A program made the position numbers and the translations under genes. A stretch of DNA of 40,716 bases, taken from an archaeon (GTDB lineage Archaea > Asgardarchaeota > Hermodarchaeia > Hermodarchaeales > Hermodarchaeaceae). The stretch lies in assembly GCA_016550425.1 (NCBI GenBank), contig JABXGS010000174.1, positions 1 to 40,716 of the forward strand, read 5' to 3'. Under the pieces are notes generated by a model, which had not been told where the DNA came from, did not search any database, and was given only the letters and a program-made list of their open reading frames with translations. Below, piece by piece: positions 9,081 through 16,672 of the stretch (within the stretch, counting starts at the first letter, position 1; each line of letters begins with the position of its first letter).

Positions 9081-9908
9081 TCACCTCTCTTGGGGGGGAT
9101 TCCCGATTTGGATTTTTGATGCTCTAAGATGCGCAGAGACTGGTTTGGTCGTGAGAATGGGAATTACCGTGTGAAGCCGGAACTTGTTGAAAGAGCTAAG
9201 GGCTTTTCGAAAGAGGAGGACGAATCCGAGGATACATAGAAGAATCGCGAATAGAGCGGGTAGCAATAGTGTCAGGGCCAAAAAGATTCCTGTGAGTCCG
9301 ATTAGAAGCGGTAGGAAGAGAAAAGAGAGGCCAAGCATTCGAAACGATTTTCGAAGGTATTGAATTCTTTTATGTGGTGTTTTTATTTGACACCGTTGAG
9401 GGGACAAATTCTGATTCAAATATGCATTCATTTGATTCAGAGGAAGAACTTGAGCAGGATAGGCGGTTGCGCGTTCACGGATTGAAGGAAGGTAAACCCC
9501 GGGCGGATAGAGAAGTAAGGGAATAATTTGACAATAGAGAGGTTGTCCAACTTGATCAGTGAGAACCTGCGCCTTTTTACCGCAGAGTCGGATAGCATGA
9601 CTTTGAAAGGTGGAATTGAGATATTGGGGATTATCAGGAAGGTCACTTTGTAGTTCTGAGAGGGCTTGAATGAGCTGAGTAGCCTCTTTACGGAGCGCTT
9701 TACTCGCCTCATTGATTTCCCTAAAAACAAGGAGATCACAGCGAACCAGCCCTTGTTTATCATAATTGCGAATCGCTAGTTGGGTGCCATCTGCTCTTGT
9801 CGGCAAGGACACAAAGTTGTGCTGGTGGAGAATTCCTTGGATATCACTTATCGATTCTTCACTAGGCGCATCTGCTGCATTTTGAGTCATGACGAGTGCG
9901 GGCGGCAT
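9081..9908 (-). CDS. Two-helix membrane protein of unknown function
   Basis: 275 residues. A soluble N-terminal part of about 190 residues contains a charged helical stretch (FREINEASKALRKEATQ). A hydrophobic hairpin of two helices follows (about 194-235), then a short basic tail. I recognise no family. No signal peptide is visible, so the N-terminal domain may be cytoplasmic. Its stop TGA is embedded in the ribosome-binding site of the HEVCH protease gene, which makes it the first gene of the six-gene minus-strand run. The ATG at 9908 is the outermost start; a second ATG lies six codons in, and neither has a clear Shine-Dalgarno motif. Confidence 0.65.
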   Translation of the reverse strand: MPPALVMTQNAADAPSEESISDIQGILHQHNFVSLPTRADGTQLAIRNYDKQGLVRCDLLVFREINEASKALRKEATQLIQALSELQSDLPDNPQYLNSTFQSHAIRLCGKKAQVLTDQVGQPLYCQIIPLLLYPPGVYLPSIRERATAYPAQVLPLNQMNAYLNQNLSPQRCQIKTPHKRIQYLRKSFRMLGLSFLFLPLLIGLTGIFLALTLLLPALFAILLCILGFVLLFRKALSSFNKFRLHTVIPILTTKPVSAHLRASKIQIGNPPQER

Positions 9909-10379
9909 TTGAAGAATTTTTAAGGATTCCTATTCCTGGCTCCAACGGCGCAAACAGTTGGTGTAAAGATTGGACAATGTATTAGAAGCGAAGGGGATCG
10001 CTTGGAAAATGTAACAGGTCAGAAGCTAGTGATTGATGGTAGTTTCGGTATTAGTGTAGCATTAAAGAAAATCTGACACAGAAGAACTGTGATGTAAGGC
10101 TGTTCAGTGAAATAGAGTTAGGACTGAACACTCTAGCAGAACCCCACTTTGGAAATAGAAAATCTAGTTCAAAGGAAGAGCCACCGGGAAACAACCGTTT
10201 TCGTTACTCAAAGTGAATGTTAGGTCCTATGATTTAGTTCATGTAGCAAAGAGGTTCAGAACGTCTGTCAAAATGCTGAACACTCCATTTATTCAATTTG
10301 CCCAAGAAAAAACAGAAACACCCTTTGTGATGTTTATGTAGTTTCTTCTATAAAGATGAGAAACAGGAGCACAAATGGT
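9909..10379. other. Divergent intergenic region, about 470 bases
   Basis: This separates the minus-strand surface-protein run from the plus-strand group. I find no convincing coding frame, tRNA or long repeat. A TATA-like box lies at its right end (10349-10355). It presumably holds divergent promoters, but no clear minus-strand TATA box stands out. Confidence 0.5.
10349..10355 (+). promoter_or_regulatory. TATA-like box for the gene at 10380
   Basis: TATAAAG is centred about 28 bases before the ATG at 10380. Archaeal TATA boxes lie about 26 bases before transcription starts, so this predicts a nearly leaderless transcript and supports the 10380 start over the ATG at 10356, which would sit upstream of the transcription start. 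Confidence 0.45.
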
Positions 10380-10664
10380 ATGACGAAAAATCATTGGCTA
10401 ATTAATTCTGTTATTCGACATGTTGCCCTCCAAGCGAGAGGGCCTGCATTACACTTAACAAAGGTAATGATCGAGCAAATCCCTCAACATATTTCTGCAG
10501 GTATGCCGGTTGAAATGGCGCTCCGAGAATCGCTGCTTTTAGCAATTCATTCAGCACGAATCAGAGTGCAACATTGCGTAGGGAGTGAACGTCATGCCCT
10601 TGATGATTTCATTTCAGCCTGTTTGGAAATGGAGACACTTACAGAGCGTCTTCTGAGCGTCTAA
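10380..10664 (+). CDS. Small helical protein of unknown function
   Basis: 94 residues from the ATG at 10380. An upstream in-frame ATG at 10356 would add eight residues, but both the TATA box position and a GGAG at 10366-10369 favour 10380. The sequence is predicted almost wholly helical with amphipathic segments (LTKVMIEQIPQHI, LRESLLLAIHSARIRVQH) and no membrane helix or cysteine motif. No family recognised. It lies ahead of the RAM-domain gene pair but is separated from it by 276 bases containing a strong inverted repeat. Confidence 0.6.
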   Translation: MTKNHWLINSVIRHVALQARGPALHLTKVMIEQIPQHISAGMPVEMALRESLLLAIHSARIRVQHCVGSERHALDDFISACLEMETLTERLLSV

Positions 10665-10681
10665 CGAGGAGATAGATGCCA

Positions 10682-10748
10682 TTATTTGACCAGAAGTTCA
10701 TAGATTCAATAGATAAACTCCAAGGGTAAACCCCAGACGGTCAAATAA
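10682..10748. repeat. Perfect 10-base inverted repeat TTATTTGACC / GGTCAAATAA
   Basis: Arms at 10682-10691 and 10739-10748 are perfect reverse complements separated by 47 bases. The element lies just after the gene ending at 10664 and about 190 bases before the stand-alone RAM-domain gene. It could be a pair of half-sites for a dimeric regulator or a long stem in an RNA. The arms are seen directly; the role is not known. Confidence 0.55.
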
Positions 10749-10940
10749 CGGTAACAACCGAAACAGTACCTTGTGTGTTATTAGGAGGAATTCTTCGGGG
10801 ATTACGTAGATAATACTAGGTTAAGAGAAATCATGTGTTTTTATTCCTTTAGGGAACTTTGAGTTCGCATTCAAGAAGAAAACCTTTAATCGCAGTTAGT
10901 TAGGTGAAGGCAACAAACACAAAGTCAGAGGTAGAAAACT

Positions 10941-11180
10941 GTGGCTGTATCCGTGTTCATCATGATAAAAGTATTCATGGGGCATATCCAAAACGTCCTT
11001 GAAGCGCTTCGGGAGCTTCAAGAAGCAACCAGTATTTCTGTAACAACAGGAGAATTTGATATCATCGCCCGATTCGATTTACAGAATTTAGAAGCACTCT
11101 ATGATCTCACCGTGAATCATATCGGGAAAATTCAAGGTTTAGAAACCATGACAACGGCTGTTGTTGAAAAAGAATTCTAG
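10941..11180 (+). CDS. Stand-alone RAM domain protein (Lrp/AsnC effector-binding type)
   Basis: 79 residues, the length of a single RAM (regulation of amino acid metabolism) domain without the helix-turn-helix of full Lrp/AsnC regulators. The typical pattern is present: VFIMIKVFMGHIQNVLEAL, then TTGEFDIIARFDL, then IGKIQGLETMTTAVV. This is the beta-alpha-beta-beta-alpha-beta fold with the G-x-(F/Y/W)-D turn. Stand-alone RAM proteins form dimers or octamers that bind small effectors such as amino acids. The GTG start has AGAGG about nine bases upstream. It lies 36 bases before an EamA-like transporter that ends in its own RAM domain, which suggests joint sensing of a transported metabolite. 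Confidence 0.8.
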   Translation: MAVSVFIMIKVFMGHIQNVLEALRELQEATSISVTTGEFDIIARFDLQNLEALYDLTVNHIGKIQGLETMTTAVVEKEF

Positions 11181-11216
11181 AAACGAAACCTGACGGATGA
11201 CGTGGAGAGGATATTA

Positions 11217-12500
11217 GTGCGAGCAGCAATGGAGCGACGCTTGGGAGCTCGACAAGCAAAGACGATCTTTTACTTCCTTTCCCTCATCTCCGGAGTATTG
11301 TATGCATTCTCTGTATTTTTTGATGTCTTCATCTATCGTTTATTCTTCTTTCCCTTCCTTTCAGACCTTTATTCTTCAGTGGCTTTCGCACTTGCTGAAC
11401 AATGGTTGGCCCTGCTTTTCACCGTCGTCTTGCTCCTTCTTCTTAGCATCCCCACAAACAGAGCTCGTCGTCGAAGCCTAGGAACACAAATCGATTCATC
11501 CTTCTCTCATGTAACCTTGCCCTCCCGGAAAATCGTAAGAGACATTATTCTAGCAGGTGTCTTTGCAGGGGTCTCTACCTTTGCTTATTACTACGTTGCA
11601 GGTCAAAGTAGCGACGTCTCAGCTGTCATCCCATTCTCTCGACTTTCACTGATCTACTTAATGATTGGAGACCTCATCCTTATTCGCGATTGGCCCAGCT
11701 CTATTGAAATCCTATCAATCCTCGCGATAACTTTCGGTGTCATCTTAATTGGAATAACGCCAGTGGGTGTCTTTAGCCCAACTCTACTACTCTTTGTAAT
11801 CACCGTATGGGCAGGTGGAATTGCATTTAGTATCTTCTTTCAAAGCCGGGCAAAACGTACAGAGATTCGCCATAAAACAACCACAGATTCCCTGAATCTT
11901 CGGTTGTGGATCCTTCTTTTTCTCAACCTCATCATGACTCTTTTCATGATTCCATTCATCACTCCGGATGTAATCGCATCACTCATCCTCCTCCTCCCAT
12001 TGGTCTGGAGTTGGCTTCTTTTACCCGTTAGTCTCACCTTCTTCTCATTGGTCGCGTATTTGCAGGCTTTAGGACGGGGAAAAATGTCAGTTGTCCAAAG
12101 CATTGGGTCCGTGGCGATCATCCTCGGAATTCCTTTAACCTTGTTGGGTGCCTTTCTGTTTCCCAGCATCTTTAATCCCCCGGCCACTGATTTCTTATCC
12201 TGGATGCTAAAAATAACTGGCACAATATTTGTCAGTGCAGGAATCATGGCTTTGTCAACTGCAACCTTACGCGGATATGTATTCGTAAAACTAAGACATG
12301 GAACCGGAGACATTATGAGCGAGCTCCGACGAATCCATGGTGTTCGCCAGGTTTCAGCGATTTCAGGGCAATGGGATTATCTAATACGTATCGAAATTCG
12401 AACCTTGAGTAGCACACGCGTAAAAACACTGCAAAAAATCGAAGAACTGAAAGGCGTCATTGATATGGAAACATCTCTCATTCTAAAAGAGTGGGAATGA
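11217..12500 (+). CDS. EamA-like (drug/metabolite transporter superfamily) membrane protein with C-terminal RAM domain
   Basis: 427 residues from the GTG at 11217, chosen because GGAGAGG sits six bases upstream; an earlier GTG at 11202 overlaps that site. Roughly ten membrane helices resemble EamA/DMT permeases: paired short helices, a loop after helix 2, and conserved-looking segments such as VIPFSRLSLIYLMIGDLI and GRGKMSVVQSIGSVAIILG. The last 70 or so residues (KLRHGTGDIMSELRRIHG, then SGQWDYLIRIEI, then LKGVIDMETSLIL) match the RAM domain pattern and the neighbouring 79-residue protein. Inference: a transporter whose activity is gated by effector binding to the cytosolic RAM domain, possibly by co-assembly with the stand-alone protein. 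Confidence 0.8.
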   Translation: MRAAMERRLGARQAKTIFYFLSLISGVLYAFSVFFDVFIYRLFFFPFLSDLYSSVAFALAEQWLALLFTVVLLLLLSIPTNRARRRSLGTQIDSSFSHVTLPSRKIVRDIILAGVFAGVSTFAYYYVAGQSSDVSAVIPFSRLSLIYLMIGDLILIRDWPSSIEILSILAITFGVILIGITPVGVFSPTLLLFVITVWAGGIAFSIFFQSRAKRTEIRHKTTTDSLNLRLWILLFLNLIMTLFMIPFITPDVIASLILLLPLVWSWLLLPVSLTFFSLVAYLQALGRGKMSVVQSIGSVAIILGIPLTLLGAFLFPSIFNPPATDFLSWMLKITGTIFVSAGIMALSTATLRGYVFVKLRHGTGDIMSELRRIHGVRQVSAISGQWDYLIRIEIRTLSSTRVKTLQKIEELKGVIDMETSLILKEWE

Positions 12501-12527
12501 GACAATCCAGTATTTTAGTTCTCATTC
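12495..12527 (+). terminator. Hairpin spanning the stop codon of the EamA-RAM gene
   Basis: GAATGAGA (12495-12502) and TCTCATTC (12520-12527) are perfect eight-base arms with a 17-base loop containing TATTTTAG. The position right at the gene end suggests transcript end formation or 3' protection. Confidence 0.4.
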
Positions 12528-12540
12528 AGCCTCCGTAAGC

Positions 12541-12550
12541 TATTTAAAAA
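12541..12550 (+). promoter_or_regulatory. TATA-like box for the gene at 12579
   Basis: TATTTAAAAA lies about 33 bases before the ATG at 12579, predicting a transcription start within a few bases of that ATG (leaderless or very short leader). No Shine-Dalgarno motif precedes the ATG, which is consistent. Confidence 0.5.
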
Positions 12551-12578
12551 AACCAAATTCTGCCCGTCATTGATTACG

Positions 12579-13526
12579 ATGGAACCAAGTACCCTTTTAC
12601 CTCTGGAAGGGCTCAGTGAAGGTTATGGCCTTCGGGATGAGGCTCTGGACCAAATGCTGATGACTACAGGTTACCGGGAGGTAACGCTGCAATATCGGTC
12701 TGCCATTAAAAAAGTTCAGGATGCATTCGGCAGTGATATGCGAGCCCGAATTATTTTAATGCCATTCGATGATGAGGAAGACCCCTTATGGCCACACATG
12801 GCATGGATGCCATTATGGTCTAATCGTGATACCTGCGTCTTAGTCGCCGATCCCTTACGACCCCCCAGTCGTCATGATATCGATTATCTTATCCCTGTAG
12901 GATTTGCCCAACATTACGTTCACACGGTCGAAGACTACCCGTATTATATGCCAGCCAATACTCCTGAAATGGTGTTGCCACAGTATCTAGAATGTCACCC
13001 AATTCACCTCTCCCCAATGTATGCACTCAATCCTCAAATCCCTCATGACGTGGATGATGCAGACCCTACGATTTTCTCTTTGACGCTGGAAGCCATTTTT
13101 CGCCTCCGCACGTATATTGCCGATCAACTATTGATTGACCATGGATACGCCACCGGTGTAATGTACCAGCATACGACCCTTCTATATGAATTAGCCTTAT
13201 CAGCCTATCCTGAAATAGCAGAGTCGCCTTGGTCCCTTTCTTTCCTATTGATTGATATGGCACGGGCAATTATCACCTTAGGACACACTAATCATCTATC
13301 CTGGACCGGTCTCCAAAATTTGATAGACTATACTCGAAGTCGAATACGAGAACTTGACTTACTCGTCGGAAATCTTCCGCCAAAGCATACCTTCCTAAAT
13401 CAGTTCGACGAACTGCATCAATATTGTACAAGCCTTCATCGATCCCTTCTTCGAGTGCCAACCGAGACCAACCAGTTTATTATTGACTTACTCGAAAAAG
13501 CAGGAATCTTCCAAGAAGATAGCTAA
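12579..13526 (+). CDS. Protein of unknown family, soluble, mixed alpha/beta then helical
   Basis: 315 residues from the ATG at 12579. A TTG at 12570 would add three residues, but the TATA box favours the ATG. The first 110 residues look alpha/beta (RARIILMPFDDEED, NRDTCVLVADPLR, IDYLIPVGFAQHYVH). The remainder is mainly helical, with H/Y/P-rich loops around residues 110-160 and a C-terminal helical bundle. There is no membrane helix, signal peptide or recognised catalytic motif. Its own predicted promoter suggests independent transcription from the RAM pair. No function can be assigned. Confidence 0.65.
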   Translation: MEPSTLLPLEGLSEGYGLRDEALDQMLMTTGYREVTLQYRSAIKKVQDAFGSDMRARIILMPFDDEEDPLWPHMAWMPLWSNRDTCVLVADPLRPPSRHDIDYLIPVGFAQHYVHTVEDYPYYMPANTPEMVLPQYLECHPIHLSPMYALNPQIPHDVDDADPTIFSLTLEAIFRLRTYIADQLLIDHGYATGVMYQHTTLLYELALSAYPEIAESPWSLSFLLIDMARAIITLGHTNHLSWTGLQNLIDYTRSRIRELDLLVGNLPPKHTFLNQFDELHQYCTSLHRSLLRVPTETNQFIIDLLEKAGIFQEDS

Positions 13527-13691
13527 GTTTGGTGAAATACCAACAGGAGGTATTTGAACATACTAGAATCGGCTGTAACAGCAAAATAAACGAGTACAAC
13601 AGCCAGCCCTGACATCAGGGGGAAAATTGTAGTTTAAATGCTTAAAAGCAAAAACTAATTACTGATACGCCACTCGCCCTGGTGATCCTCA

Positions 13692-14351
13692 ATGAGTGAA
13701 CCCCTGCTTCCGATTATTGAAATCTTCAAAGTCTTTGTTATGACCCTAATCGGATTGATACTCCTGGCAAAATGGTTCCGAGGTAAGAATCGATTCTATA
13801 CAGACATGCCTTTCCTTTTCGGTATTGCCATGCTTTTTGCGGCAGTTGGAGAAAGTCTCGATGTCTTGATGGATTTGGCGATTCTTCCCCCTGAACTCGT
13901 CATCTTCAAGATTCGAACCACAATTGTTACCTTTACACTCATTTTCTGGTTAATCGCGACCCTATTAATCTGGTTTAACGAACGCCCCCGATTAGGATAC
14001 CTTATCGTCATTGTTTACGTGGTAGTGCTCTTATCTGTGACTTGGCTGGCCCCAGAAATAAACCTCGTCCGCTTATGGGTGATGCCGTTCTTATTTGCGT
14101 TATTCATCGTGTTTATTATAACCTTCATACTAGCCTGGTATTGGAAACGGCTACCTGATGTTCATGGATTGGTCATGGCAATTGGTGTAATCATTGCCAT
14201 GTTTGGACAAGCACTGAAAGTCCCCTTGAGCACCATAAATCTAACGTGGGTTTCTGAAATCCTCGATCTTATTGGTCTCAGCATCCTCGCTGTTGGATTG
14301 CTTATCAAACCAGGCTATGCTAAAACTGGTCGACTAACAGAAAAGCAATAA
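13692..14351 (+). CDS. Seven-helix integral membrane protein of unknown function
   Basis: 219 residues with seven clear hydrophobic helices and short loops. The last helix is followed by a short cytoplasmic tail (KTGRLTEKQ). The layout resembles the seven-helix sensor modules that precede histidine kinase or cyclase domains, but here no output domain is attached. The GESLDVLMDL segment in helix 2 and HGLVMAIGVI in helix 6 place polar and charged residues inside membrane helices. The ATG at 13692 follows GGTGATCC (13680-13687), a plausible Shine-Dalgarno match. A 165-base gap separates it from the preceding gene, with AT-rich TATA-like sequence at about 13633-13648. Confidence 0.7.
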   Translation: MSEPLLPIIEIFKVFVMTLIGLILLAKWFRGKNRFYTDMPFLFGIAMLFAAVGESLDVLMDLAILPPELVIFKIRTTIVTFTLIFWLIATLLIWFNERPRLGYLIVIVYVVVLLSVTWLAPEINLVRLWVMPFLFALFIVFIITFILAWYWKRLPDVHGLVMAIGVIIAMFGQALKVPLSTINLTWVSEILDLIGLSILAVGLLIKPGYAKTGRLTEKQ

Positions 14352-14415
14352 CTCCCTTCTGAATCAGAAAATAGGGAGCAACGGGAGTCATGTGCCAAGA
14401 CGACTCTCCTCCCGT
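14352..14415. terminator. Double inverted repeat between convergent genes
   Basis: CTCCCT (14352-14357) pairs with AGGGAG (14373-14378), and ACGGGAG (14381-14387) pairs with CTCCCGT (14409-14415). The two stems fill the whole gap between the convergent seven-helix gene and the GH3-family gene, so a bidirectional termination region is the simplest reading. Confidence 0.5.
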
Positions 14416-14419
14416 GTAT

Positions 14420-15997
14420 TTAGCCTTCGATTGATAAGTTTACGGGCAGTAAATTTTCTAGCGCGTGATCCAGGCTGGTAATTCGCGGCATTTTTGTCTG
14501 TCCAATCGCTTTGTTCTGTTCACGGAGACGTTGACGTTCAAGTAAATCGAAGGTCCCCAAAGTCACAGGATGAATTATAGCTGGGAGGACGGTTCGTGCA
14601 GCGCGAACGTGATAATAGAGTTCGTTTACATGTTGAAGGTGGATGTCAAAACGTTTCATGAATAACTCAAGATTCGAAGGGGACTGCCCGAACTCGGCAA
14701 AGATGTGATAGGTTCCACCTTTATCCGTAACCTCAGGAGCAACCACGAATTCGCGGACAAGTAGCCCTTGGTCTTCACTAGCTAATGTCAGAGCTGCACT
14801 AATATCTCCTTCAGAGACTTTTTCACCACTAATGTTGATGGTATTTTGACTTTTCCCAAGACATTGGAGAGAAATGGGGTCGAGGGAGGTGAATATCACT
14901 ATATCATGGACATCATATCGCCATAATCCACTTGGAGTCGTAACCACGATTCGATACGGAGTATTGAGTTTTACATCAGAAAGGGGAATCGCTTGCGTAT
15001 CCGAAGGAAGCATTCCATCCCGTGATTGGACAAATTCGAATACTATGTCATCAACAACCGGTACAACCCCTCGCTGGTCTTCTAACAGCTGAAACCCATA
15101 GGTTCCCTCAGTTCCTGCATAGGCTTCGTGGACATGAACTTCACCAACTAAATCCTTGATCACGGGGGTATACAGTTCTTTTACCACCCCAGAAGAAAAG
15201 ACCACAGACATATTGGGCCAAAGGGTTTGCAAATCGATTGCATTATCATCAGTGATAGCAGCTTTGAGTCGTTGTTTTGTTTTCGGTGAGATACTTGGAT
15301 CATGAACCAGCCAATCGAGAGATTCGTATTTCGTACGTCGAAGTAAGGCCATAACAAAGGATGTAAGCCCGATACAGGCTGTGATATTGCGTTTTTCAAT
15401 GGCTTGACGAATTGTTTCTCGGAATTTTTCTTCCCAATTAAGGATGTCAAACACATCGGTCTTCGGAACGATTTTACTTCTCAAGAATCGATTTGCGTGT
15501 TTCATGCCATATCCGGTAAGGTACCCAATATCCCAGTTTTCCATACGCTTGTAGATGGATGGAGCCATTATGGCTAGTAATTTTCCTTGGAGAAAGGGTC
15601 GGATTGAATCTGCTGAAGCAAAATAAAGTAACTGGAACCGATTTGCAGACTTCCACGTCCTTGCCGTGTAGGGAATTAATTTGGGTTCACCCGTGGTTCC
15701 GCTTGTGGCCATCACCGCAAATACGGGTTCGGGGTATAAGACATTCTCAGTGCCCTTCAGTTCCTCGTGAATATAGGGTTGAAGGGTAGCATATTGATTG
15801 ATCGGAACGTTCTTTACAAAATCATCATAATTTCGTATCTTCGAAAAATTATGACGTCTTCCATATACCGTTTTTTCAGAACTTTTTATTAGCTGTTCAA
15901 GCCGTTCCATTTGAGCTGCTGCGGGGTTTTGAAGAGTTTTGATAAATGGTTTCACTTTGGTTTGATATAGCAGCTTGGAAAGTAGTTTCCAAATCAT
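14420..15997 (-). CDS. GH3-family (auxin-responsive promoter type) acyl-adenylate amido synthetase-like enzyme
   Basis: 525 residues, the usual GH3 length. The ATP/AMP motif TSGTTGEPK sits at residues 98-106, followed by the GH3-type middle region (GLTSFVMALLRR, then WPNMSVVFSSGVV), an AGTEG nucleotide motif, and LWRYDVHDIVIF ahead of the flexible C-terminal domain (NISGEKVSEGDI). Family members adenylate a carboxylic acid and transfer it to an amino acid or other amine. Plant members conjugate hormones; prokaryotic substrates are mostly unknown. The GGGAG about nine bases before the ATG supports this start. Convergent with the seven-helix gene; the region upstream is a long non-coding stretch. 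Confidence 0.88.
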   Translation of the reverse strand: MIWKLLSKLLYQTKVKPFIKTLQNPAAAQMERLEQLIKSSEKTVYGRRHNFSKIRNYDDFVKNVPINQYATLQPYIHEELKGTENVLYPEPVFAVMATSGTTGEPKLIPYTARTWKSANRFQLLYFASADSIRPFLQGKLLAIMAPSIYKRMENWDIGYLTGYGMKHANRFLRSKIVPKTDVFDILNWEEKFRETIRQAIEKRNITACIGLTSFVMALLRRTKYESLDWLVHDPSISPKTKQRLKAAITDDNAIDLQTLWPNMSVVFSSGVVKELYTPVIKDLVGEVHVHEAYAGTEGTYGFQLLEDQRGVVPVVDDIVFEFVQSRDGMLPSDTQAIPLSDVKLNTPYRIVVTTPSGLWRYDVHDIVIFTSLDPISLQCLGKSQNTINISGEKVSEGDISAALTLASEDQGLLVREFVVAPEVTDKGGTYHIFAEFGQSPSNLELFMKRFDIHLQHVNELYYHVRAARTVLPAIIHPVTLGTFDLLERQRLREQNKAIGQTKMPRITSLDHALENLLPVNLSIEG

Positions 15998-16672
15998 ATT
16001 CTCGCTCCCTATTCTTTTTACTGGTGAAACGAAACCTGGGACTTAGAGTAGATGGAAGGCATTGATCCACTACGCTCACTTCAAAGCCGCTAGTGGACCT
16101 AATGTCCGAGTCAGGTTCAATCAATGACCACACGGTTACGTTCCATCAAACCAAAGCTGTGAATTCAACGATTCTTAAGCGATATGGGGAGCGAATGAGA
16201 AATACAAGGTCAAATTGCGCTCTGTGAGGGTGCTTAAAAATGCAAGAAGACCGTATACCTGCATTTACGGTTGAGAATCGAATTCATTCGAGATATTTAC
16301 AGTACTAATCACGAGATTTCCCGATAATTTTTTTATCAGACAAAAAACAGCATTGGATATTTTTCCCTAATCTGTATAAAGCCCAGTGTTTTTGATACTG
16401 AGATTGTGAAATCGGGCTTTAACGGTTCTTTAGAGGCAGCTCATCGATTCAATATCCTTCTTGTTAATCTAAGGATTTCACGAAACGCTTTTAAACTAAA
16501 CAAAATTCGCGCGTGAGTGGACACGATCCCCCTTACATCGAATCAAAGAAGGCGCGGAACATTATGGACCCACGAACTGATGGCCCAATCTGGCCATGTT
16601 AAGGCTAAACTGCTCTAAGATTCCCGGGATGTATTGTGAAATTAATCACTGCATCCCTCCTTTCTTTTTTTA
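15998..16672. other. Long non-coding stretch (about 675 bases) with hairpins
   Basis: No convincing gene on either strand. It holds inverted repeats: AAATGCA (16238-16244) with TGCATTT (16260-16266), AAAGCCC (16378-16384) with GGGCTTT (16414-16420), and CCACTA/TAGTGG near 16070-16100. TGTATAAA immediately precedes the second hairpin, so a small plus-strand RNA is conceivable but unproven. The GH3 promoter must lie at the left end, and the right end is the 3' side of the ATP-grasp gene. Confidence 0.5.
16378..16420. repeat. Inverted repeat AAAGCCC / GGGCTTT
   Basis: Seven-base perfect arms with a 29-base spacer in the long non-coding stretch. Too short for a tRNA acceptor pairing (43 bases overall). 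Role unknown. Confidence 0.45.

Noticed and set aside
16068..16100. CCACTA/TAGTGG inverted repeat as an RNA gene stem
   Set aside because: Only six pairs with an 18-base loop and no supporting structure, so it is within chance expectation.
16100..16130. GGTTCAATC as a tRNA T-loop
   Set aside because: Flanking bases do not form the five-base T stem and no D arm, anticodon arm or acceptor pairing can be built.
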